Shown here: piece after piece, positions 26,950-36,500 of the stretch
How positions within the stretch are numbered: position 1 is the stretch's first letter
How the letters are laid out: each line of letters begins with the position of its first letter
Assembly (NCBI GenBank): GCA_018816905.1
Contig: JAHIVB010000006.1
Coordinates: forward strand, 1 to 64,000
Reading direction: 5' to 3'
DNA length: 64,000 bases
Origin: Bacillota bacterium
Lineage (GTDB): Bacteria; Bacillota_I; Bacilli_A; Izemoplasmatales; Hujiaoplasmataceae
Position numbers and translations under genes: made by a program
The notes under the pieces: generated by a model
Told to the model about the DNA's origin: nothing
Databases searched by the model: none
Seen by the model: the letters and a program-made list of their open reading frames with translations, nothing else

Positions 26950-29022
26950 TTTGTAATCACAATGAAGAGAATCTAAACACTGAACATCATTTTGTTCATT
27001 CAGAACCAAATCTTTTCCACAAACAGGACACTTTCTTCCTGTCGGTTTGAGAGGTGAAATGTGTTTGCATGATGGATAGTTTGAACAACCATAAAATTTA
27101 CTTCCGGCATTTTTCCCTTTTTTCGCAATCCGTTCGATCAGTGTCCCTTTTTGACATACTGGACATAACACTCCGGTGTCGACCGGTTTTGCAGGTGCAT
27201 TTTCGGAAGGTTTGATGTATTTGCATTTCGGGAAGTTCGAACAGGCTTCAAAATCACCGAATTTTCCATGTCTATGTACCATTGTCGATCCACATTTTGG
27301 ACACACTTCCCCGGTTTGTTTGGGTTGTTCCTTTTCCATGTGTTTCGTTGCGTGCTCATATAGTGGAATAAAATAATCGTAGAATTCTTGAAGAATCGTT
27401 TCTCCCTGAAGAGAACCGGCCGCCACTTCATCTAACACATTTTCCATGTCTTTGGAATAATTAGAACTGATGAATTCATTGAAAAATTCATCAAGCTTGT
27501 GAATCGTCATGATTCCTTGTTCGGTTGGATGAAATTTCTTTTCGGTATAGGCAACATACTTTCTGGTTTTAAGTAATTGAATGGTTTGGGCATAGGTCGA
27601 AGGACGACCAATTCCCAAATCTTCCATTTCTTTAATCAGTTTTGCTTCAGAATATCTGGAAGGTGGCATCGTAAACATCTGTTTTTTATTTACGGTCTCA
27701 GCCATTAATATCTGATTTTCTTTTAAAGGAGGTAGCGATGTCTTTTCATCCTCTTCTTCCTCTTCTTTGACTTCAAAACTACCATAGAGTTTTAAGTATC
27801 CGTCAAATACAGGTTTGGAAGCGGAAACTTTGAACAAGGAGAGATTGTTTTCAATCAATACGGTCGTAATCTCGTTAATCGAAGGCTTCATGAAGAATGC
27901 AATCGCTCTTGAGTAAATCATCGAGTAAATTCTGAATTCGTCTTTCGATAGATATCTTTTAATGGATTCAGGAGTTCTTGAACAAGAAGTAGGACGGATG
28001 GCTTCATGTGCGTCTTGGATTTTACCTTTGTAAATGTTTTTTCTCGCATGGCCAAGGTATTCTTTACCATAGGTATGTAAAACGTATTCCGTCGCATGTT
28101 GCATGAAGGTTTGTGAAAGTCTTGTCGAGTCGGTACGCATATAAGTAATCAACCCGACGGATTCGTCTCCAATTTGAATACCTTCATATAGTTTTTGTGC
28201 CACTTGCATGGTTTTGGTTGAAGAAAGTCCATACTTCGTTGAAGCTTCTTGTTGAAGGGTTGAGGTAATGAAGGGGAGTCGACTGAAGGTCGATTTCTCT
28301 TTCTTTTCGACAGAGGCAATTAAATACTCTTCTTGTAAGGATGAAAGAATTTCATCCGTCAATTTTAAATCGGGTAGTTTAGGTGTATGCCCCATGTATT
28401 TAAATAGCTTAGCGGTAAATCCGGCGAATGATACCGAAATATCGTAGTACTCTTCTTCAATGAAAGCATTGATTTCTTTTTCTCTGTCGGTGAGCAGTTT
28501 CAAAGCCGCGCTTTGAACCCTGCCTGCAGATTTTGATTTTATTTTATTTTGTAATAATTTCGATAATTTAAAACCGATGATTCTGTCCAGAATTCTTCTT
28601 GTTTCCTGACTTTCGACCAAAGCAAGGTCGATGTCTTTTGGATTTTCAAAAGCTTCAGTAATCGCATCTTTGGTAATTTCATTGAAAATCACACGTTTGA
28701 CTGGTTTGTGTCCGACATTTAGAGTTTCGAGTAAATGCCAAGAAATGGCTTCCCCTTCTCTGTCGGGGTCGGTTGCGAGAAAGACTTCAGTTGATGTCTT
28801 TAAAGCTTGATTCAATTCTTTGATTAAAGCCTTCTTTTCAGGTAAGACTTCATACGTCGGCTTAAAGTGATTTGTGACGTCAATCCCAAGTCCTCCAGGT
28901 CCACTGATTGCCAAATCGCGAATGTGACCTTTGGACGATAAAACCTTATATTCTTTTCCCAAGTATTGTTCGATCGTCTTCGATTTGGATGGACTTTCAA
29001 CAATGACTAGTTTTTTTGACAT
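26929..29022 (-). CDS. topA: DNA topoisomerase I
   Basis: Type IA enzyme that relaxes negative supercoils. An N-terminal TOPRIM domain (LVIVESPSKSKTIEQYLG, ATDPDREGEAISWH) is followed by the catalytic core with Tyr294 (GLITYMRTDSTRL). Three C-terminal zinc-finger units of the CPxCG...C...C type follow (about residues 580-690). The start is fixed by the promoter: the first in-frame ATG (29058) lies upstream of the -10 element, so translation must begin at 29022, giving 697 residues. Transcribed alone. Confidence 0.97.
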   Translation of the reverse strand: MSKKLVIVESPSKSKTIEQYLGKEYKVLSSKGHIRDLAISGPGGLGIDVTNHFKPTYEVLPEKKALIKELNQALKTSTEVFLATDPDREGEAISWHLLETLNVGHKPVKRVIFNEITKDAITEAFENPKDIDLALVESQETRRILDRIIGFKLSKLLQNKIKSKSAGRVQSAALKLLTDREKEINAFIEEEYYDISVSFAGFTAKLFKYMGHTPKLPDLKLTDEILSSLQEEYLIASVEKKEKSTFSRLPFITSTLQQEASTKYGLSSTKTMQVAQKLYEGIQIGDESVGLITYMRTDSTRLSQTFMQHATEYVLHTYGKEYLGHARKNIYKGKIQDAHEAIRPTSCSRTPESIKRYLSKDEFRIYSMIYSRAIAFFMKPSINEITTVLIENNLSLFKVSASKPVFDGYLKLYGSFEVKEEEEEDEKTSLPPLKENQILMAETVNKKQMFTMPPSRYSEAKLIKEMEDLGIGRPSTYAQTIQLLKTRKYVAYTEKKFHPTEQGIMTIHKLDEFFNEFISSNYSKDMENVLDEVAAGSLQGETILQEFYDYFIPLYEHATKHMEKEQPKQTGEVCPKCGSTMVHRHGKFGDFEACSNFPKCKYIKPSENAPAKPVDTGVLCPVCQKGTLIERIAKKGKNAGSKFYGCSNYPSCKHISPLKPTGRKCPVCGKDLVLNEQNDVQCLDSLHCDYKETNESA

Positions 29023-29045
29023 AGTATTACCCCGTTTCGAATGAT

Positions 29046-29074
29046 AGTATACTTTCATCTTACGCCATTGTCAA
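29046..29074 (-). promoter_or_regulatory. topA promoter
   Basis: A consensus TTGACA (29069-29074) and TATACT (29046-29051) with 17-base spacing on the minus strand; the transcript would start about 18 bases before the topA ATG. Confidence 0.88.
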
Positions 29075-29143
29075 CCGATTTCTTTTGAGAAAATTGTGAA
29101 GAATTTCGTTAATAATTACATTATTAAAAAAAAGAATATATAT

Positions 29144-29177
29144 AGAAAGAAAAAGTGGTCGCGATTCGCAACCACTT
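29144..29177 (-). terminator. Terminator after the channel gene
   Basis: The hairpin AAGTGGTTGCG/CGCGACCACTT (29153-29177) is followed by TTTCTTTC on the minus strand, just after the CASTOR/POLLUX-like gene. Confidence 0.78.
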
Positions 29178-29187
29178 GAATTCATTC

Positions 29188-31032
29188 TTAATCTTCACAA
29201 ATGACGATAATCATGTCGCCTTTTTCGTAGCTCTGTACTTCATCTTTTCTTGGATTGACATGGATTCCGCCTTTTTTCTGGATGGATTTCTTCTTGTATC
29301 CGATGGCGACTTCCTTTTTCTTAGAAGCACTTTCGACAATCGTATAGAAATTAACCATTTCATTCAGCTTGACGTACTGTTCTGCGGGTTTTAAGTATAT
29401 TTCAGAACCTTCACACGTGAGGAGTTCTTCAAAGACAGGACGAAGGTACCGGTTTTCCGCAATTTGGGCAAGCATCTTGTTGGTCAAGACGTTCGATACA
29501 ACAAAGTCGTCAATCGATGCGTACTGCATAATCTCCGCATTTGAATTCTTGCGGATTTCAATTACAATCTGGAAACTGAGTTTCAGTTTCTTTTCCAGTT
29601 CACGAAGGTGAAGAACGGTTAGGAGGGTATCCGAGTCGCTTTGTTCGTCGTCTTCCAGATGCGAACCAAAGATGATGATCGTATCGATGTCTTTGTAGTC
29701 TATTTGGCTTAATACTTCAAGATCTGTCGTATCGCCATAAAGAATGTCATAATCTATAAACTCAAGCTGTTTCAAAGGTTCGAGCTCTTCTTCCGTTTTA
29801 TGTTTTGAAAAGAGGAAAGTAATTTTCGACCCTTCTTTGACGTAAGGTTGGAATTCCTTCATGACCGGTAATGTGGATTGGTTACAACCAATCGACAAGA
29901 TGTGACGTTTGACTTTGTTTTGACGATGGGAGCCGTTGACAATCGAGTCAGTATATATTATAGGGTTGCCATCCATGAAAATGGTATCGTCGTCTTCGGA
30001 AATACAGATGATCTGATCGTTATCTTCAATGATGGAATCCATTGCTGGATTCAGGATGACCTCCTGGTTTCGGAACAGTCCGACAATCGAAGAATGGTTT
30101 GATTTCAAAAGGGTTTCTTTGAAAGAAAGCCCGGTGAGAGATCCGGAATGTTGATAGAAATAGAACTCGTCACCCGAGAAATCAAAAACGTCTTTGTAGA
30201 TAAACGAGAGTCCCGGTTGAAGACAGGTCTGCGCCATAATCCGGTTCATTGAATCACTCAAATGAATGACTTCAAGTTTGTCTCGACCAATGTTTTTCGC
30301 GACAAGGATATTGGATGATTTGTCAAGAATCGTAGAAATGTATCCGTTGTTTCCGGGATTGAAAAAAGCGGTCTGGCGGATGGCGAGAATCGTTTTGATG
30401 GTCTCAGAATCATTATCGCAGGCAAGGATGACGCTCTTGGCATCGGCAATGCTGACCCTTTCTAGATCGTCCTTGTCATAAATGGATCCGGTTCTGACGA
30501 TGATGTCCGTATTATGGAATTTCTTCAGTTTCAACTTGAGATCGTTGGTCGTTTCAATCAAGTCACAACTCGTCAGGATGACGATCACCGGCTTCTTGAT
30601 GTTGAGATTCGCATGAATGATTTCTCCGACCAGTACAGCGACATTGTCGTTGTACCCCAGTATCAGTGTATGATTCTTCTCAATCACGCTGGATGCGCCT
30701 TTTTGTAGCTTCTCAAGCTTGGTTTGGAACCCGTTGGAGACAAACGATATCAGCAAGCTAGTCACAAACAGTCCAACAATCGTTGAAACGGTCATCATGA
30801 AGATGTAAAGGAAAGTTCCTTCTTCTCCCGATAGGTTCCCCGCATCCAGTGTCTGCATGAAGCTAACCCAGATCACATGAAAGACAGAATTCTCATCACT
30901 GACGAAAAAAGCGATAATCCCGACAATCAAAACGCTGATGAAAGTAATCAAGAACAGCATCATAATTAACGAGAATGTTCCTCTAGAAAGGAATCGGTCA
31001 AACAGATACTTGCTTTTTTTTCTGAAACTCAT
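29188..31032 (-). CDS. CASTOR/POLLUX-like ion channel with RCK domains
   Basis: Membrane protein of 614 residues. Two N-terminal membrane helices (about 21-43 and 76-99) flank a pore-like segment with TLDAGN, which resembles the filter region of CASTOR/POLLUX/DMI1 channels. The rest is cytosolic, with two TrkA-N/RCK-like Rossmann units (about 118-340 and 375-600). The plant relatives carry cations in nuclear envelopes; bacterial members are probably ligand-gated ion channels. Transported ion unknown. GAGGGTG precedes the ATG. Confidence 0.8.
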   Translation of the reverse strand: MSFRKKSKYLFDRFLSRGTFSLIMMLFLITFISVLIVGIIAFFVSDENSVFHVIWVSFMQTLDAGNLSGEEGTFLYIFMMTVSTIVGLFVTSLLISFVSNGFQTKLEKLQKGASSVIEKNHTLILGYNDNVAVLVGEIIHANLNIKKPVIVILTSCDLIETTNDLKLKLKKFHNTDIIVRTGSIYDKDDLERVSIADAKSVILACDNDSETIKTILAIRQTAFFNPGNNGYISTILDKSSNILVAKNIGRDKLEVIHLSDSMNRIMAQTCLQPGLSFIYKDVFDFSGDEFYFYQHSGSLTGLSFKETLLKSNHSSIVGLFRNQEVILNPAMDSIIEDNDQIICISEDDDTIFMDGNPIIYTDSIVNGSHRQNKVKRHILSIGCNQSTLPVMKEFQPYVKEGSKITFLFSKHKTEEELEPLKQLEFIDYDILYGDTTDLEVLSQIDYKDIDTIIIFGSHLEDDEQSDSDTLLTVLHLRELEKKLKLSFQIVIEIRKNSNAEIMQYASIDDFVVSNVLTNKMLAQIAENRYLRPVFEELLTCEGSEIYLKPAEQYVKLNEMVNFYTIVESASKKKEVAIGYKKKSIQKKGGIHVNPRKDEVQSYEKGDMIIVICED

Positions 31033-31052
31033 AATTTCACCCTCAATTCAAT

Positions 31053-31080
31053 AAAAAAAGTGATACATTATATCACTTTC
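31053..31080 (-). terminator. Terminator after the diguanylate cyclase gene
   Basis: The hairpin AAAGTGATA/TATCACTTT (31071-31079 with 31058-31066) is followed by seven T on the minus strand. It lies about 55 bases after the GGDEF gene stop and 20 bases before the channel gene. Confidence 0.8.
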
Positions 31081-31136
31081 ATTATATTAAATTCATAAAA
31101 TATAAAAAGGGACTTTTGGAAAATTCTACGATTTTT

Positions 31137-32270
31137 CTAGGCAAGCTTTTCCCTTTTGGCATTTTTATCCTGATACATCAAGAAGTCGATGTCTCTTAAG
31201 AATACTTCCAAGCTGGTATAGTCTTTTGAATAAACTGCACAACCGAAACTACATTCGACTGAATAAGGTTTTTGATTACTCAAACCATATAATTTGAAGG
31301 CTTCTTTTATGTTTTGTAATTTGGATTCGATGATCGTAATATCTGAAGTATCAATGATGATGATGAATTCATCGCCGCCAAGACGACAAAGTATATCATC
31401 TTCACTTAAAATGTTTTTGACAATATTGATTGCGGAAATGATGGCTTGATCTCCTTCAAAGTGACCGTAAATGTCATTGATGGATTTTAAATTGTCAATA
31501 TCGAAATAAATGGCCCCAAAACAATCATCACTTGTCTGGCAAATTCGTCTCGAATAGATGTTGTAAAAAGACTCTCTCGTCCAGGCCCCTGTCATGCTAT
31601 CGATATGAACCAAACGATCTTGTAAATATAGATATGCCAAACTGAGTGCAATCGCGGCACTACTCCAAATCAAGAGAAGTCCGTAAAAAACTACTTGGAA
31701 AAATCCAGCAAGTATCGGTGTCATACCAATGACGAGAAAAGTACGCAGGTCTTGTTTTATTAGTTTTTTGCGATGATATAGGACGACCCCGACACCGATG
31801 AACATATAAAGGTATGTAAAGAAGGATGCAATCAAAAACCAATCACCCCGTTGGTAGATCCCTTGGGAGTCCACAGAAAAATACATTCCTGTCAAAGGTG
31901 AGAGGAGCGCAAGAATAAAGTTAATTCCGATTGGAATCAAGAGAAGAGTCATGATCTTTTGATTGATTTTTCGATTCACCAATACAACTCTATGAATAAA
32001 GATTAAAAAAGTAAAGGAAAGCAGGGGAGAAACCGCAAACAAACCAATGCTCATAATGTTTGATACTACAATCATAAAGGTGTTCGGATTTCCATTGATT
32101 AAACAGGTGACGGTTTCAAAAACCAAACCAAGAAAAATCGTCGTTAAGGTTAGAAAAAAAGCACTGTTGAGCGACTCTTTCGAATCCAGTCTTTTTCTTG
32201 AAATGATAAAAAGCGATAGCAAGACGACCATGGCCATCAGGTTCACTTGAATTCGGTAGATAGTCTCCAC
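31137..32270 (-). CDS. Membrane diguanylate cyclase (GGDEF domain)
   Basis: Likely makes the second messenger cyclic di-GMP from two GTP. Six or seven membrane helices (about residues 10-205) form the sensor part. The C-terminal GGDEF domain has GAIYFDIDNLKSINDIYGH and the intact signature RLGGDEF. The inhibitory I-site RxxD, normally upstream of GGDEF, reads SEDD, so product inhibition may be absent. The start is GTG with AGGCGG eight bases upstream. It has 377 residues. No cyclic-di-GMP receptor or phosphodiesterase is in the window. Confidence 0.9.
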   Translation of the reverse strand: METIYRIQVNLMAMVVLLSLFIISRKRLDSKESLNSAFFLTLTTIFLGLVFETVTCLINGNPNTFMIVVSNIMSIGLFAVSPLLSFTFLIFIHRVVLVNRKINQKIMTLLLIPIGINFILALLSPLTGMYFSVDSQGIYQRGDWFLIASFFTYLYMFIGVGVVLYHRKKLIKQDLRTFLVIGMTPILAGFFQVVFYGLLLIWSSAAIALSLAYLYLQDRLVHIDSMTGAWTRESFYNIYSRRICQTSDDCFGAIYFDIDNLKSINDIYGHFEGDQAIISAINIVKNILSEDDILCRLGGDEFIIIIDTSDITIIESKLQNIKEAFKLYGLSNQKPYSVECSFGCAVYSKDYTSLEVFLRDIDFLMYQDKNAKREKLA

Positions 32271-32307
32271 TCCATCAGCCGCCTTTCAAAGTAACATTCG
32301 TGTTATC

Positions 32308-32337
32308 ATTATAGCATTTTTTTTCATATTCAGCCAA
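32308..32337 (-). promoter_or_regulatory. Promoter of the diguanylate cyclase gene
   Basis: TTGGCT (32332-32337) and TATAAT (32308-32313) with 18-base spacing on the minus strand, about 38 bases before the GTG start. Confidence 0.65.
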
Positions 32338-32444
32338 TTAAAATATGAAAAAAAGCCAAAAAAAATCTCTCCAAAAGATAAAAGAGTAAACAAAGAAATA
32401 GGGCAAGTTATATCATTTCAGTTTATTTCGTGAAGATGATAAAG

Positions 32445-32468
32445 TATAATGATAATAGAAGCGAGGTG
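32445..32468 (+). promoter_or_regulatory. -10 element and ribosome binding site of the Smr gene
   Basis: TATAAT (32445-32450) has only a weak TTTATT 17 bases upstream. GAGGTG (32463-32468) is placed five bases before the ATG. The gene would have a short leader. Confidence 0.55.
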
Positions 32469-32473
32469 TAATC

Positions 32474-32806
32474 ATGAGAGAATTCGATATTCATCATTCG
32501 ATGCCTAGAGTCGAAGATGCCATTTATAACCTTGAAATGTTTCTTAAAATCTCAAAAACGGAAAAGGTAATCAAGATTATCCATGGGTATGGATCGAGTG
32601 GAAAGGGCGGAAAAATCAGAAATGCCTGCCGTGAGGTACTTGAAGACTTACTCCTTCATCATCAAATCAAAGCTTACATTCCCGGAGAAGCCATATCGAC
32701 ACCGATGGGATATGACGAGGCCATCAGAAAGTATAAACCACTGATTCAAAACGATTCTGATTTTCACAAAGGAAATGATGGAATTACTTATGTATTCAAT
32801 GTATAA
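32474..32806 (+). CDS. Smr-domain protein
   Basis: A 110-residue stand-alone Smr domain. DIHHSMPRVEDAI corresponds to the DLHG-type start of the family. IHGYGSSGKGGKIR is its HGxGxGxLR motif with an altered end. Smr domains bind or cleave nucleic acid, as in MutS2 C-termini and ribosome-rescue nucleases. There is no MutS2 part here. A monocistronic plus-strand gene. Confidence 0.85.
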   Translation: MREFDIHHSMPRVEDAIYNLEMFLKISKTEKVIKIIHGYGSSGKGGKIRNACREVLEDLLLHHQIKAYIPGEAISTPMGYDEAIRKYKPLIQNDSDFHKGNDGITYVFNV

Positions 32807-32814
32807 AAACAAAT

Positions 32815-32845
32815 GAAGCGACCCAACCAGGTCGCTTCTTCTTTT
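32815..32845. terminator. Bidirectional terminator between Smr and GNAT genes
   Basis: The hairpin GAAGCGACC/GGTCGCTTC (32815-32823 with 32830-32838) is followed by TTCTTTT on the plus strand and by ATTTGTTTTT on the minus strand. It lies between two convergent genes. Confidence 0.87.
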
Positions 32846-33494
32846 AAAATATGAGGTGATACCAGTCAGAACAATACTTGTCAGTCTTCTCAAACCCACT
32901 ACGAACATATAACGATATCGCGACTTTGTTTGAGGTTGCGACCATCAATGTTTTTTCACCTTCGATCGTTGATAACAGGAGCTGAAGTGCTTTCTTTCCA
33001 TGTCCCATTCCCTGATAATCTTTGTGAATTGCAAGAAGTTCGAGTTCAGAATTCTTGATGATATAGCTTCCAACCTTCGTTCCTTCAAACTCGATCAACC
33101 CAATATGACATTCTTTATCTTCTACATATTCTTTCACTTCTTCTATATCAGCGTAAGACATGTTATCAACGTCAAAAGTAGATTCATTTGTCAAATCAAT
33201 ATAAGTCTGGTAAAGGGATTCATTCAAGGGTACAAGTGTATATCCCTTTGGTGCTTCATAGGTTTTAAACGATGAGTAAGATACGATTTGATAATCCGGG
33301 GTACCCATAAATACACCTGTAACTCTAGAAGTGATGAATGCTTCTTTGAGTCCAAACTCATTTACTTGTTTTTGAATCGAAGCCATTAAATTTTGTACGT
33401 CAAAACAGGATTCAATAATGATATTGACTCTTCTTTTTTCTAACTCATAGTAACATTTAAAAGATCCATATGGATTTTCAATCTTATATTCCAT
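32844..33494 (-). CDS. GNAT-family N-acetyltransferase
   Basis: Acetyl-CoA-dependent transferase of unknown substrate. The C-terminal half has the GNAT core: LELLAIHKDYQGMGHGKKAL (motif A, acetyl-CoA pyrophosphate loop) and ATSNKVAISLYVRSGFEK. The N-terminal half is a diverged partner domain. ATG 33494 with AAAGGAG gives 216 residues; the longer frame starts inside the preceding terminator. Confidence 0.85.
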   Translation of the reverse strand: MEYKIENPYGSFKCYYELEKRRVNIIIESCFDVQNLMASIQKQVNEFGLKEAFITSRVTGVFMGTPDYQIVSYSSFKTYEAPKGYTLVPLNESLYQTYIDLTNESTFDVDNMSYADIEEVKEYVEDKECHIGLIEFEGTKVGSYIIKNSELELLAIHKDYQGMGHGKKALQLLLSTIEGEKTLMVATSNKVAISLYVRSGFEKTDKYCSDWYHLIF

Positions 33495-33514
33495 TCGTAA
33501 TCTCCTTTCTAAGA

Positions 33515-33545
33515 ACCAAAAGGTCATCCAATGATTGGATGGCCT
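33515..33545 (-). terminator. Probable terminator after the large lipoprotein gene
   Basis: The inverted repeat GGCCATCCAAT/ATTGGATGACC (33522-33544, with one G-T pair) is followed by TTTTGG on the minus strand. The T tract is short. Confidence 0.6.
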
Positions 33546-33568
33546 AAGATATAAAATGGTTCAAAACT

Positions 33569-36500
33569 CTATTCAGCTCTTTCTACTTCAATCACAGTCA
33601 CTTGGTCTGAACTCGTGAAACTCACGACATAAATGATTCCGTCTTTTTCATAAACTTGATCGATACGGTATCCGACATACATTTCTTCAGATACTTTGTA
33701 ATCGGCAGTGTAACTAATGTAAAGATATCCGTTTTCTTGACCAAAATAAGTAGAGTGATCCGAGGTATCAAAATACATCGCACTGATTGGAAAGCCCATG
33801 TCTTTTGCAAAGTCAAGGCATGCATGAGAAGAGGTTTGTAATTGATAGAACATTTTTCCGTTTTCCGCAAATACATAGTCTTCATAAGGGCTCGCAAAAA
33901 TGATGTCTCCATAGGAGTAATCTCCATGCCCTGGATCATTGATATTACTAACAATCGTCGTTCCATCAATTTGATAACGATTTAAGGATTGTGGAGAAAG
34001 GTCGGTTGTAATTCCAAAGATATAAGTACCATCCGTACTATAAGCAATCTCCGTTCTTTCACGAACTCCAAATACGGTTGTCGAAATCGAAGGATCCGCT
34101 TGACTAATCGCGAATACTCTTACCCATTGACCACTTCCAGGGAATACATAAATATAGTCTTCCGTTACAGAGATGGAATAAGGATCGACTTGAATTACAA
34201 ATTGAGATGTGAGGTCGAAAGTCGTCATATCGATAATCGCAATCTCACCGGTTTGTTCGTCATCCCACCAATAAGGACTATGGTCTTGATGAATAATCGT
34301 CACGTATAAAGAGCCGTTATACATCGTCAGTGTTTCTGGACGATAAGTAAAAGACATTCGTTCTTCTACTTGTGTTAATAGATTATATTTGACGACTTCT
34401 TTGGTGTTGTACATTATATAGAATAAAGATGAGGAGTCTACATCAAATACTGCATCGGCAATAATTCCGTTAAACGAAGTGATTGATAGATCAACTTCGA
34501 CTCGAGGTAAAGTCACCTCAAAGTTGACAATGAGTATTCCTACATTTCCACTCGAGTCAACTGATTCATAGACTACGGTATATGTTCCTATGGTTGAAGT
34601 ATCGACATCATTATAAGTAACTTCGCAAGAAACATTCCCATCTAGATTATCAATCGCAACACAAACTGGTAGTACAAATTCTGAATTGACTTCGAATTCA
34701 ACTTGGGTATCTTGAGGAATGGAAAGCATTGGTTCTTGACTGTCAACGACGTTGACAATCAAGGTGAATGTTTCATCCACTTCGATGCCTTGTACCTCAG
34801 TCAAATGGTAAACGAGTTCTGTTTGACCTAGGACACTCGTATTAACGCTTCCACTGATTAGATCATACTCAGCACTTCCGATGACATTGAATATATATAA
34901 ATCAGGACTGAAGTTAGAACCATACTCTGCACTTGTGACATAGAACAAGTCATTTGATCCTGTATTCACAAGATCCATGATTTCAATAAAAGTGTCGCCT
35001 ACATTAATCAGCTTTCCACTATCATAAAACAAATTCATGGAGACACCGCTATAGACGATGCCATCGATGGTTTGATAAGTACTATCGGTATGAACGATCA
35101 ATCCGTCTTTAGAGAAATAGTACTCATGATCTTCCTGATTGATTCCAACGTAATAGAATGGGAATCCGACGTTAAATAAGGTTTTCCCGTCGCTAGACAA
35201 AGTCTGATTTAATGTGAATCCAATCCCGTTTCCAGTATAAATAGATCTACCATCCGGACTCATTGTCAAGTAGTCTTCTCTAAATCCATCTTCGCCTGAT
35301 ACCGCTGAAACAAATACGCCACGATCGACATCAAATACCGTGATTTCGTCTTGAGTCGTCATCAGTTCAAAGTAATATATTCTGTCTGTATAATCACTAT
35401 AGAGTAGTTCTCCGGAATAATAGATTCCAGATCTCGAAGAGATGATTTGTCCTGATACCGGACTAATCGAATAGAGTAAAGAATGTTGGTCTGAACCGGA
35501 TGATATATAGATGAATCCATCTTCATCGACTACAATGCTGAAGGGATCAAATGCAAGATCCCATTCATTTGTCTTTTCAAAGGTTAGTGCATCAACAATC
35601 GCCAACCCTCCGTATTGTTGTTCTAGAGGCCAGTAGTATTTATGATTGTCAGATAATGTCACATATACCTTGTCATCTCGATAAAAGACATGGTCTGGTA
35701 GAATATCAAAATAAACTTGATTTGATTCGTTTGTCAAATAATTGAAGCTATATAAATAATGGTCTCCCTTGATGGAGTAGTATATTTGATGATTGTCGGT
35801 ATCGATACAAGTATAATTAATTTCATCTTCTAAATAGAAATATGACATTCCGGTCTCTAGTAAATCAATTGGAGTTCCGGAAAAGCCTTCGGGATAATCT
35901 AGAGTGAAGGGTTCTGTTGAGTAAGATAGATGAGTCAAAGTAGCGGATAAAAAATCCACTTCAATCTCTGGTTGCATCAAACTTGAAATCTGGTTTAAGA
36001 AATCATGATATTCATACCGAATTCCTAGGATTTCACTGACAGAAGAATCGGTAACGATGACGCAATTGATATCAGAATAATGATCTTCTATCAAAGCAAT
36101 CTCATAATTAGCTGGTTCGTCACTGATGTAACCTAAAGATAGGAGTAAGGCATAAATATCGGGCGTGGAAGAGAGCGAAAAGTTTTCATCCGATAACGGA
36201 ATGTAGAAATCAATATAATCTCCATAGCTTTTCGAGTAAACCTCATCAAGACCCTCTAATAATCCGTTTTGAGCGATTGGATAAAATCCTGGGTCCATCA
36301 AGAAATAGTCTTCAAAAGATAGATTCATCGAAGTCCATTCTTCATTATAAGTACTTCTCATCGCTATCGATATCCCTTCAATCGATATCGATGTAAATGA
36401 CTCTTCAAAGAATTCAAGGTCTGTACTGGTATAATCAGAATCCATATAATAGATATAACTGAAATTCTCTTCATCCATCAATATCTTTATTGTACTGTCA

